This document shows, piece by piece, positions 11,421-19,362 of a stretch of DNA of 64,000 nt. The stretch lies in contig CP158568.1 in the NCBI GenBank assembly GCA_040269895.1, positions 496,001 to 560,000 on the forward strand. The letters are read 5' to 3'. A program made the position numbers and the translations under genes. The notes beneath the pieces are model-generated. The model did not search any database. It was not told the origin of the DNA and saw nothing but the letters and a program-made list of their open reading frames with translations. This DNA is from Ancalomicrobiaceae bacterium S20 (GTDB lineage Bacteria; Pseudomonadota; Alphaproteobacteria; Rhizobiales; Ancalomicrobiaceae). How positions within the stretch are numbered: position 1 is the first letter of the stretch; the number at the start of each line of letters is the position of its first letter.

Positions 11421-12632
11421 ATGAGCCGAGACGCGTCCCGCCGGGGCCTCATCTTCGTCGTCGTCACCGTCCTGCTCGATGTGATCGGCATCGGCATCGT
11501 CATTCCGGTTCTGCCGAAGCTGATCGTGTCACTGACCGGCGAAGGGGTCGATCGCGCGGCGATCGACGGCGGCTGGCTGATCTTCACCTACGCGGCGATG
11601 CAGTTCCTGTTCGCGCCGGTGATCGGCAACCTTTCCGACCGGTTCGGCCGGCGGCCGGTGCTGCTCGTCTCGGTCGCGACCTTCGGGCTCGACAATCTGG
11701 TCTGCGCGCTGGCGCCGACGCTGCCCTGGCTGTTCGTCGGCCGGGCTCTGTCGGGTCTGTCGGGCGGCAGCTATACGAGCGCGGCCGCCTTCATCGCCGA
11801 CGTGTCGACGCCGGAGACGCGGGCGCGCAACTTCGGCTTCATGGGCATGGCCTTCGGTGTCGGCTTCGTGCTCGGGCCGGTGATCGGCGGGCTCGCCGGC
11901 GAGTTCGGGCCGCGGGTGCCGTTCTTCGTCGCCGCCGGCGTCAGCGTGCTCAATCTCCTGTTCGGCTTCTTCTTCCTGAAGGAGAGTCTGCCGGCCGAGA
12001 AGCGCCGGTCGTTCTCGCTCGCCCGCGCCAACCCGCTCGGCGCCTTGCGGGAGATGCGCAAATACCCGGCGCTTTGGCCGCTGGCTGCCGTCGTGGTGCT
12101 CTACCAGATCGGCCACGACGCCAATCCGTCGGTCTGGTCCTATGCGGGCAAGCTCAGGTTCGGCTGGAGCGAGGCTGATATCGGCCTGTCGCTCGCCGCG
12201 GTCGGCATCGCCATGTCGATCGTGATGGGCGGGCTGATCGGGCCAATCGTGAAGCGCTTCGGCGAGCGCCGCGCGGCGCTGATCGGCCTGTCGCTCGCGG
12301 CGGTCGGTTTCACGGGCTATGCCTTCGCGCCGGCCGGCTGGGTCATGTTCGTTTTCATTCCGGTCTTCGCCTTCATCGGGCTGATCGATCCGTCCTTGCG
12401 GGCGATCGCGGTCGGACAGGTCGCGGAAGACGCGCAGGGCGAGTTGCAGGGGGCGATCGCCAGCCTGAAGGGCCTGACCATGGTCGGCTCGCCGATCCTG
12501 ATGACGCAGGTGTTCGGTTTCTTCACCGGGCCGCACGCCCCGGTCTATTTCCCTGGTGCGCCGTTCCTGGTCGCCGCCTGCCTGATGCTGATCGGTATCG
12601 TCATTCTGAAAAGCTACGGCCGGGCACGCTGA
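11421..12632 (+). CDS. MFS drug efflux transporter, TetA-like
   Basis: A 403-aa, 12-helix major facilitator protein. The loop 2-3 motif GNLSDRFGRRPVLL near residues 71-84 is the MFS drug-antiporter signature. LDVIGIGIVIPVLP in helix 1 is the pattern of the TetA(A/B) group. The motif C-like GVGFVLGPVIGG follows in helix 5. It should export a small hydrophobic compound by proton antiport. The start at 11421 gives the normal length; the reading frame upstream (from 11130) overlaps the HAD gene and looks non-coding. No TetR-type repressor is adjacent, so the substrate is open. Confidence 0.9.
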   Translation: MSRDASRRGLIFVVVTVLLDVIGIGIVIPVLPKLIVSLTGEGVDRAAIDGGWLIFTYAAMQFLFAPVIGNLSDRFGRRPVLLVSVATFGLDNLVCALAPTLPWLFVGRALSGLSGGSYTSAAAFIADVSTPETRARNFGFMGMAFGVGFVLGPVIGGLAGEFGPRVPFFVAAGVSVLNLLFGFFFLKESLPAEKRRSFSLARANPLGALREMRKYPALWPLAAVVVLYQIGHDANPSVWSYAGKLRFGWSEADIGLSLAAVGIAMSIVMGGLIGPIVKRFGERRAALIGLSLAAVGFTGYAFAPAGWVMFVFIPVFAFIGLIDPSLRAIAVGQVAEDAQGELQGAIASLKGLTMVGSPILMTQVFGFFTGPHAPVYFPGAPFLVAACLMLIGIVILKSYGRAR

Positions 12633-12685
12633 GGGCAGCGGCCCGGCCGTTCATTCTCTTGCCGTGCGTGTAAGGGCTTCGAGCG

Positions 12686-13900
12686 TCAGACGCGCTCGGG
12701 CAGCTTCGCCTCGCCCTTCTTCTCCCGGATCAGGTTCACGAAGCGGGTGAACAGGTAATGGCTGTCGCGCGGGCCGGGCGAGGCCTCCGGATGGTACTGC
12801 ACCGAGAACACCGGCTTGTCCTCGAGCGCGATGCCGCAGTTCGAGCCGTCGAACAGCGAGACATGCGTCTCCTTGACATTGGCCGGGAGCGTCGCGCGGT
12901 CGACCGCGAAGCCGTGGTTCATCGAGGTGATTTCGACCTTGCCGGTCGTGTAGTCCTTGACCGGGTGGTTCGCGCCGTGATGGCCCTGGTGCATCTTGAC
13001 GGTCTCGGCGCCGAGCGCGAGGCCGAGCATCTGGTGGCCGAGGCAGATGCCGAAGGTCGGCAGGCCCGATTCGACCACCGCCTTGATGGTCGGCACCGCG
13101 TAGACGCCGGTCGCGGCCGGGTCGCCCGGGCCGTTCGACAGGAACACGCCGTCCGGCTTCAGGGCGAAGACCTCTTCGGCGGTCGCGGTCGCGGGCAGAA
13201 CGGTGACCTTGCAGCCGGCATCGGCGAGCAGGCGCAGGATGTTGCGCTTTACGCCGTAGTCGAGCGCGACCACATGATGCTGCGGCTCGGTCTGGCGGCC
13301 GTAGCCCTCGCCGAGTTCCCAGGGCGTCTCGTCCCAGGTGAAGCTCTGTCCGCTCGTCACCATCGGCACGAGATCCATGCCGACCAGGCCCGGCCAGGCC
13401 GCGGCCTCGCGCTTCAGCGCCTCGAGGTCGAAATTGCCGTCGGGCGCATGCGCGATCACCGCATTGGGCATGCCCTTCTCGCGGATCAGCGCGGTCAGCG
13501 CGCGCGTGTCGATGCCGGAAAGACCGATGATGCCGCGCGCCTTCAGCCACTGGTCGAGGTCGCGGGCGGCGCGCCAGTTCGACGGATCGGTGATCGAGGC
13601 CTTGAGCACGCAGCCGCGCACGCCCGACGCGGCGGCCATCGAGACGGTCTCGATGTCCTCGTCGTTGACGCCGACATTGCCGACATGCGGGAAGGTGAAG
13701 GTGATGATCTGGCCGGCGTAGGAGGGATCGGTCAGGATCTCCTGATAGCCGGTGATCGCGGTGTTGAAGCAGACCTCGCCGACAGCCTGGCCGGTTGCGC
13801 CGAGGCCGTGGCCGGGGATGACCGTGCCGTCGGCGAGCACGAGGAGGGCCGTGGGTTTCGGTTCGGCCCAGGCGTCGGCGTTCAGCGTCGTGTCGGTCAT
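12686..13900 (-). CDS. carA: Carbamoyl-phosphate synthase small subunit
   Basis: A 404-aa glutamine amidotransferase subunit that supplies ammonia to CarB. The N-terminal CPSase_sm_chain domain covers about residues 18-150. The class I amidotransferase domain follows, with the catalytic cysteine C286 in FGICLGHQMLG and H370/E372 in YHPEASPGP. The ATG at 13900 (MTDTTLNADAW) gives the family length; the open frame runs further upstream into unconserved Arg/Pro-rich sequence. It stands alone, divergent from yqeY, and is separated from carB by five genes and about 6.9 kb. Confidence 0.97.
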   Translation of the reverse strand: MTDTTLNADAWAEPKPTALLVLADGTVIPGHGLGATGQAVGEVCFNTAITGYQEILTDPSYAGQIITFTFPHVGNVGVNDEDIETVSMAAASGVRGCVLKASITDPSNWRAARDLDQWLKARGIIGLSGIDTRALTALIREKGMPNAVIAHAPDGNFDLEALKREAAAWPGLVGMDLVPMVTSGQSFTWDETPWELGEGYGRQTEPQHHVVALDYGVKRNILRLLADAGCKVTVLPATATAEEVFALKPDGVFLSNGPGDPAATGVYAVPTIKAVVESGLPTFGICLGHQMLGLALGAETVKMHQGHHGANHPVKDYTTGKVEITSMNHGFAVDRATLPANVKETHVSLFDGSNCGIALEDKPVFSVQYHPEASPGPRDSHYLFTRFVNLIREKKGEAKLPERV

Positions 13901-14289
13901 CGTCTCAATCCCTAAAGGCCGTTCCCGTTCCGGGCGCACAGGTGTACGCGAGCGCGGCGGCCAGCATCCGCATTCGGCTTCGCAGCCATCGGCCCGAGCG
14001 CGAGGAGGTCGCGCGGGTTCGAGGGGCTCTGGCGTGCGGAAGCGTGGCGGCGCGGCATCGTCCGGCGCGGCGCGGACCCTAGTCGCGGCGACTGTCCGCG
14101 TCAACCGCGGCCGGCGCGGGGAGGCGCGCATGCGCACGAGGCTCGCGGGCGTCGTCGGCGGTGGATGCTTTGCCTGACGGCGCTGGACCGGCGCGCGCCG
14201 ATCGGCTACCGGCTCCGGTCACGGCTCCCCATATGGGGACGCGAGACAGCCGCCGGGGCGACCGGCGGCAGACCCGTCAGGAGGACGAG
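13901..14289. other. Divergent intergenic region between carA and yqeY
   Basis: 389 bp of GC-rich sequence holding the promoters of carA (leftward) and yqeY (rightward). It contains a perfect 14-bp palindrome, TCCCCATATGGGGA at 14226-14239, about 50 bases before the yqeY start, and an AGGAGGAC ribosome-binding site at about 14279. No small gene is supported. Confidence 0.6.
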
Positions 14290-14736
14290 ATGCGCGACCA
14301 ATTGAGCGACGCCCTGAAGACCGCGATGAAATCCGGCGACAAGAAGCGCGTGTCGACGATCCGGATGATCACCTCGACCATCAAGGACAAGGACATCGCG
14401 GCGCGCGACACCGGCAAGCCGCTCGGCGATGCCGAGATCGTCGAGGTGCTCGCCAAGATGGTGAAGTCGCGCGAGGATGCCGCCAAGCAGTTCGAGGATG
14501 GCGGCCGGCCGGAACTCGCGGCCGGCGAGCGCGAGGAGATCGCGATCATCCGCGAATTCCTGCCGGCGCAGATGGACGAGGCGGACGCCGAGGCGGCGGT
14601 CAAGGCAGTGGTCGCCGAGATCGGCGCGACCTCGGTCAAGGACATGGGCCGCGTCATGGCCGCGCTCAAGGAGCGCTACGCCGGCCGCATGGATTTCGGC
14701 CGGATCAGCGGCGTGGTGAAGGCCGCGCTCGGCTGA
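14290..14736 (+). CDS. yqeY: GatB/YqeY domain-containing protein
   Basis: A 148-aa protein preceded by AGGAGGAC at the right distance. The sequence SGDKKRVSTIRMITSTIKD near residues 15-33 and EREEIAIIREFLP in the middle are typical of YqeY. The family shares the C-terminal tRNA-binding-like fold of the GatB amidotransferase subunit; its role is not settled. In alphaproteobacteria it commonly sits between carA and dnaG, exactly as here, which supports orthology. Confidence 0.95.
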   Translation: MRDQLSDALKTAMKSGDKKRVSTIRMITSTIKDKDIAARDTGKPLGDAEIVEVLAKMVKSREDAAKQFEDGGRPELAAGEREEIAIIREFLPAQMDEADAEAAVKAVVAEIGATSVKDMGRVMAALKERYAGRMDFGRISGVVKAALG

Positions 14737-14827
14737 GTCGGGTGGCCGAGAGACGAGGCGCCGCGGCAGAGGGTCGTTCCGCCGCGGTCTTCTTCTAAGG
14801 GGAGCGCGTGCGGCTCTCGGCGGATCC

Positions 14828-15235
14828 TTACTGGACCTTCGAGGGCTGCAGCTTGCCGCCCGCGATCTCCTCGAACCGGTAGCCCGCCACCGGCGACTGC
14901 CGCTGGAGGCCGTAAGGCATCCGGGTGCAGATCCCGCTGGCGACCTTGATATACTCGTCCGTCTCCGCCGCGCCGGAGTTGCGCTCATAGCGGATCCAGC
15001 GCTTCTCGGCGCCGTCGTAGAACTTGATCGATACTGCTTGATTATTGCCGGCCGCTTCGCAAGCGACGCCATCCTGACCCCAGCGCCGATCGTAGATCTT
15101 GGTGTAATTCTTGTCGCTCTGCCCCTGCCAGACGGCATAGACCTTGCCGAGCGACGGGCCGCCGGCCCAAGCCGCCGTCGGAAGGCTCGCCAGCGCGACG
15201 GCGGTGGCCACGAAAGACACGATCTTCAAATTCAT
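14828..15235 (-). CDS. Small secreted protein of unknown function
   Basis: A 135-aa protein with a clear Sec signal peptide (about residues 1-24, ending AWA-GG). The second ATG (15235) is preferred because AGAGG lies 9 bases upstream; at the first ATG (15244) the same AGAGG would be directly adjacent, which is too close. The mature part holds two cysteines (VACEAAG and GICTRM) that could form a disulfide, and many Tyr and Lys residues. I recognise no family. It is encoded alone between yqeY and dnaG, on the opposite strand. Confidence 0.8.
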   Translation of the reverse strand: MNLKIVSFVATAVALASLPTAAWAGGPSLGKVYAVWQGQSDKNYTKIYDRRWGQDGVACEAAGNNQAVSIKFYDGAEKRWIRYERNSGAAETDEYIKVASGICTRMPYGLQRQSPVAGYRFEEIAGGKLQPSKVQ

Positions 15236-15449
15236 GGTCTTCATCCTCTCATAGCAAATGTCGGCGGCGCCTCACTCCCGGCCATCGACGGCACAAAAGC
15301 CTGATGGGCCTATCTGACGGGGAGGTGACGCAGCGACACTTTTCTTCTACAAGACGTTTGCCTCGTCAACCGCCACAAATGTGAATTCCGGGCAGGCGCG
15401 GCGAGCCGCACCGTGCAAGACGCACCGAGTGTGCCTATACTCCCTCCCC

Positions 15450-17414
15450 ATGAAATTCCCTCCCGCCATCCTCGACGAGATTCGTGCGCGCCTTCCGGTA
15501 TCCGAGGTGGTCGGGCGGCGGGTGAAACTGCGTCGGCAGGGGCGGGAATTCGCCGGGCTGTCGCCGTTCAATCCGGAGAAGACGCCGTCCTTCTTCGTCA
15601 ATGATCAGAAAGGCTTCTACCACTGCTTCTCGTCCGGCAAGCACGGCGACGTGTTCCGGTTCCTGATGGAGACCGAGGGCCTAAGCTTCCCCGAAGCGGT
15701 TGAGCGCCTCGCCTCGGAAGTGGGCGTCGCGCTGCCGAAGCCCGATGCGCGCGAGGAGCGGCGCGAGCGCGAGCGGGCGAGCCTCGCCGATGTCTGCGAA
15801 ATGGCCGCGCGCTTCTATGAAGAGGCGCTGCGGCTCTCCGGCGGCGACGAGGCGCGGCGCTATGTGGTCAAGCGCGCGCTCCGGCCCGAGACGCTCAAGG
15901 AATTCCGCATGGGCTTCGCGCCGGCCGAGCGCGACGCGCTGAAGCGGCACCTGATCGGCAAGGGCGTCGATGAGGAGGCGATGATCGCGGCCGGGCTCCT
16001 GATCAAGCCCGACGACGGCCGGCCGACCTACGACCGATTCCGCAATCGCCTGATGATCCCGATCCAGGACGATCGCGGCCGGGTGGTCGCCTTCGGTGGT
16101 CGCGCGCTGTCGCCCGACGACAAGCCGAAGTATCTGAACTCGCCGGAAACCGAGCTTTTCCACAAGGGGCTCATGCTCTTCAACGGTCACCGCGCCCGCG
16201 CGGCGGCCTATGAAGAGGGCGCGGTCGTCGTGGTCGAGGGTTATCTCGACGCGATCGCGGTCTTTCAGGCCGGTGTCAGGGCGGTGGTCGCGACACTCGG
16301 TACCGCCTTCACCGAGGATCATATCCAGCGGCTCTGGAAGCTTGCGCCCGAGCCGGTCATCTGTTTCGACGGCGATCGCGCCGGCATCGGCGCCGCGCAT
16401 CGGGCGATCGACCGCATCCTGCCGCAGCTGAAGAGCGGCTACTCGTTCAATTTCGCCTTCCTGCCGGACGGCAAGGATCCGGACGAGCTGGTCCAGTCCG
16501 GCGGCAAGGACGCGTTCCTCGCCGAGATCGGCAGGGCGCAGCCGCTCGCCGACGTGCTGTGGGACCGCGAGACGGTCGGCACCTCGATCGACACGCCGGA
16601 GCGCAAGGCGGCGCTCGAAAAGCGTTTTGAGGATCTGACCGGCGAGATCAAGGACGCGCGCGTCCAGAAGAGTTATCGGCTGCGCTACCGGCTGCGGCTG
16701 TCGAACCTTTTCTGGCAGTCCGAACGCGGCGAGCGCGGTGGCTGGCGCGGCGGCCGCGGCGCCGGCGACCAGCCGCGGCCGGTTCCCGGCTCGACCGACG
16801 TCAGCCTGCCTGAACGTCTGGGCGAACTCGTCGGCATCGAGCGCATCGTGCTCGGGCTCATGGTCGAGTTTCCGGAGCTGTTCGAAGCCGCGATCGAGCG
16901 CACCATCGGCATCGACATGGGGCTCGAGCCGCACGAGGCGTTCAAGCGCGAACTCTACCGGATCGCGACCGAGTTCGACGACCTCTCGGTCTCGACCTTC
17001 TATTCCGGCATCGACCAGCGGTTCTTCTTCCTGCTCAAGGAGATCCACGGCGACGAGCTCGCCGATGGCGACCGGCGCGTCGTGGTGCATCGCGGGCACC
17101 GGCTGCGCGAGCGGCTGCCGATCCTGCGCTTCCATCCGCCGGTCACCTATGTCGAGGCGCTGCTCTGGCACTTCCTCGACCGGATTGAGCTGCGCCACAT
17201 GGAGAGCGATCTCGAACACGCATTCTCGCAGGTCGGCGCGGACTGCACGCTCGAGGACGAGGCGCGCATCCTCGGCCTGTCGCGTGAGATCGGGCGGCGG
17301 CGCGAGGAGTTCGCGCGCCGCGAGCAGGAACTGGCCGAAGAGGCCAAGCTGATCCGCGCCGCTTTCGGCTCCGGTACCGCGCCGGGCACGCCGCTCCTGA
17401 CCCACCAGCGCTGA
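15450..17414 (+). CDS. dnaG: DNA primase
   Basis: A 654-aa replicative primase that makes RNA primers at the fork. The N-terminal CHC2-type zinc-binding domain (about residues 1-100) has the right spacing, but three of its four metal ligands are replaced (S38, N41, C59, S62 instead of Cys-His-Cys-Cys). The TOPRIM catalytic core is intact, with VVVEGYLDAIAVF and CFDGDRAG near residues 260-315. The C-terminal helicase-binding region follows a Gly/Arg-rich linker near residue 435. The ATG at 15450 gives MKFPPAILDEI, the usual start. rpoD, often the next gene in bacteria, is about 12 kb away on the other strand. Confidence 0.97.
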   Translation: MKFPPAILDEIRARLPVSEVVGRRVKLRRQGREFAGLSPFNPEKTPSFFVNDQKGFYHCFSSGKHGDVFRFLMETEGLSFPEAVERLASEVGVALPKPDAREERRERERASLADVCEMAARFYEEALRLSGGDEARRYVVKRALRPETLKEFRMGFAPAERDALKRHLIGKGVDEEAMIAAGLLIKPDDGRPTYDRFRNRLMIPIQDDRGRVVAFGGRALSPDDKPKYLNSPETELFHKGLMLFNGHRARAAAYEEGAVVVVEGYLDAIAVFQAGVRAVVATLGTAFTEDHIQRLWKLAPEPVICFDGDRAGIGAAHRAIDRILPQLKSGYSFNFAFLPDGKDPDELVQSGGKDAFLAEIGRAQPLADVLWDRETVGTSIDTPERKAALEKRFEDLTGEIKDARVQKSYRLRYRLRLSNLFWQSERGERGGWRGGRGAGDQPRPVPGSTDVSLPERLGELVGIERIVLGLMVEFPELFEAAIERTIGIDMGLEPHEAFKRELYRIATEFDDLSVSTFYSGIDQRFFFLLKEIHGDELADGDRRVVVHRGHRLRERLPILRFHPPVTYVEALLWHFLDRIELRHMESDLEHAFSQVGADCTLEDEARILGLSREIGRRREEFARREQELAEEAKLIRAAFGSGTAPGTPLLTHQR

Positions 17415-17730
17415 GGTCGGAGCCGGCCCCCGGAGCCACGCCGGTTCCGAGCCTGCGCCGCGTCCATGGGCGCGAACGGCTCTGCGCCAATTTACTTACA
17501 AATACTTCCGCAACGTCATTTTGCCGTTCGGCCGGGGTTTCCGCGCTCGGGCCCGGCCGTTGGTCGCGCCGTCGTGCGAAAAATCAGTGGATCACGACGA
17601 AATCATACCGAAACGCGCTTCGAATCCCGCGGGACAACCATCAAAAGTGTAACCGAATCGGTAGGTTAGCATATGAACATTTTTTGACCATTTTTCGTGG
17701 CCAGCGTCCCGGCACTTCAAGGAGAGCCGA
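17415..17730. other. Intergenic region upstream of the SIMPL gene
   Basis: 316 bp with a shift from GC-rich to AT-richer sequence towards the right. It contains a short inverted repeat, ACCGAATCGGT at 17652-17662, and a run of T residues at about 17679-17694. An AAGGAG site precedes the ATG at 17731. No gene or terminator is convincing. Confidence 0.5.
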
Positions 17731-18561
17731 ATGCAGGCACCCATCCGGATGGCGAATGACAGGGAGGCGGTAGCGATGAATCGTAAGACGAGCGCGCGTA
17801 ATGCATCCCAAGTTGTCGATAAGTCTTCCGGCGGCGTGTTTACTGGCTTCGGTTATGCTCTGATCTTCATGATCGTAGGTTTTGGCCTCGGGTCTACCGC
17901 CGCCGCGGCCGAGGCGCCGACTGCCGAGCCTGTGCTGACGGTGTCGGCGACCGGCGAGGTCGAGGTGGTTCCCGACCGTCTGATCGTCTCGCTCGGCGTG
18001 CAGACCGATGCGGCGTCCGCGGCCGAGGCGATGGGCGGCAACGCCCGCCAGACCGCCGCTCTGATCGAGACGCTGCGCGCCGCCGGCATCGAGCGCAAGG
18101 ACATCGCCACCTCGCGGCTGTCGCTCTATCCGATCTCCAACACCCGCAAGGCCAACGAGCCACCGGCGATCGTCGGCTATTCGGCGACGAATGCGCTGAC
18201 CGTCCGGCTGGCGTCGGTCGACATGGCCGGCCCGCTGCTCGACAAGCTGGTCCAGAAGGGCGCCAACACCATCCAGAACATCACCTTCGATATTTCCGAC
18301 CGCGACCGCCGCCTCGACGAGGCGCGCAAGGGCGCGGTCGAAGCAGCCAAGCGGCGGGCCAAGGTGCTCGCCGATGCGGCCGGCGTCACGCTCGGGCCGA
18401 TCCTGTCGATCACCGAAGGATCCGCGCCGACCTTCATGCCGCGCCCGATGCTGGGCGTCGCTAAGGCGATGCCGGCGCCCGTGCCGATCGAGGCCGGCGC
18501 CGAGCGGATCACGGCCGAGGTGACGATCACCTGGCGGATCGCGGCGGGCGCAACGCCGTAG
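17731..18561 (+). CDS. SIMPL (DUF541) domain-containing periplasmic protein
   Basis: A 276-aa protein with a signal anchor or signal peptide around residues 38-60 (ending STAAAA-EA). The SIMPL/DUF541 domain follows, recognised from VLTVSATGEVEVVPDRLIVSLGV and, near the middle, SRLSLYPISN. Members of the family are exported and poorly understood; some relate to oxidative stress. Two start codons each have a good ribosome-binding site: ATG 17731 (AAGGAG) and ATG 17776 (AGGGAGG). The second gives a more normal distance to the hydrophobic signal, so the true protein may be 15 residues shorter. Confidence 0.85.
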   Translation: MQAPIRMANDREAVAMNRKTSARNASQVVDKSSGGVFTGFGYALIFMIVGFGLGSTAAAAEAPTAEPVLTVSATGEVEVVPDRLIVSLGVQTDAASAAEAMGGNARQTAALIETLRAAGIERKDIATSRLSLYPISNTRKANEPPAIVGYSATNALTVRLASVDMAGPLLDKLVQKGANTIQNITFDISDRDRRLDEARKGAVEAAKRRAKVLADAAGVTLGPILSITEGSAPTFMPRPMLGVAKAMPAPVPIEAGAERITAEVTITWRIAAGATP

Positions 18562-18795
18562 ACGACAACGACATAACCAGAGCTTCGGGTCGCGGCGCGT
18601 GATGCGCCGGGGCCGGAGAGCGGTCGCGTGCCCGCGAGAGGCCACGCGCCGTGCCGGGGAGCCGGCGACGAGGAAGCCGGCCGCGAAACGGATCGATCCG
18701 TTTCCAGGGAACCAAGGGCCGGGTTTCACACGAGAGGAGCGACGCCGAGAGCCTTCGCGAGAGGCTGCGTCTGGAATTGGACGGAGAGACGTTGA

Positions 18796-19236
18796 ATGCA
18801 GCATACAATTGAAGCCGCGCGACAGACGCGGCTGCCGATGCCGGGGTTCCGGCACGTGCGTGCGACGGCCCTGGCCTTCGGCCTCGTCGCGACCGGCACG
18901 GGCCCGGCGCTTGCCGATGCCGCCAAGACGGCGACCGGCGGCGCGGTCGGGGTGGCATCCTTCTACGGCCGGGAGCACCATGGCGGCCCGACCGCTTCCG
19001 GCGAGCGCTTCGACATGCGCGCCATGACCGCCGCCCATCGCACGGCGCCGCTGGGCTCCAAGCTCAAGGTCACCAACCTCCGGAACGGCCGCACCGTGGT
19101 CGTCCGCGTCAACGATCGCGGGCCCTTCGTCCGCGGCCGGATCATCGATGTCTCGCGCGGCGCGGCAGAGGCCCTCGGCTTCGTCGGCGCCGGTCTCACC
19201 AAGGTGAGCATCCAGGTCGCCTCGCGCGACGAGTAA
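18796..19236 (+). CDS. RlpA-family septal ring lytic transglycosylase-like protein
   Basis: A 146-aa exported protein with a signal sequence at about residues 15-40 (ending PALA-DA). The double-psi beta-barrel of the RlpA family fills the rest: ASFYGREHHGGPTASGERF (about residues 54-72), then APLGSKLKVTNLRNGRTV and VRVNDRGPF. The family cleaves glycan strands lacking stem peptides at the septum. This copy has no SPOR domain, so it lacks the usual septal targeting module. It also has no lipobox cysteine, so it is probably soluble in the periplasm. Confidence 0.9.
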   Translation: MQHTIEAARQTRLPMPGFRHVRATALAFGLVATGTGPALADAAKTATGGAVGVASFYGREHHGGPTASGERFDMRAMTAAHRTAPLGSKLKVTNLRNGRTVVVRVNDRGPFVRGRIIDVSRGAAEALGFVGAGLTKVSIQVASRDE

Positions 19237-19301
19237 GCCTATTCCGGGCCGAAGCCGGCGCGACCGCGGGTCGGTCGCAAACGTCTCGATCCCAAGAAGA
19301 A

Positions 19302-19326
19302 GGGCCACCGGATCGTCCGGTGGCCC
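19302..19326. terminator. Bidirectional terminator between rlpA-like gene and chemoreceptor
   Basis: GGGCCACCGGA and TCCGGTGGCCC form a perfect 11-bp stem with a TCG loop, between two converging genes. It is flanked by AAGAAGA on the left and CTCGTCGTTT on the right, suiting termination in either direction. Confidence 0.8.
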
Positions 19327-19362
19327 TCGTCGTTTGGGACAGGCTGTGGGGCGCGCGAGCCG

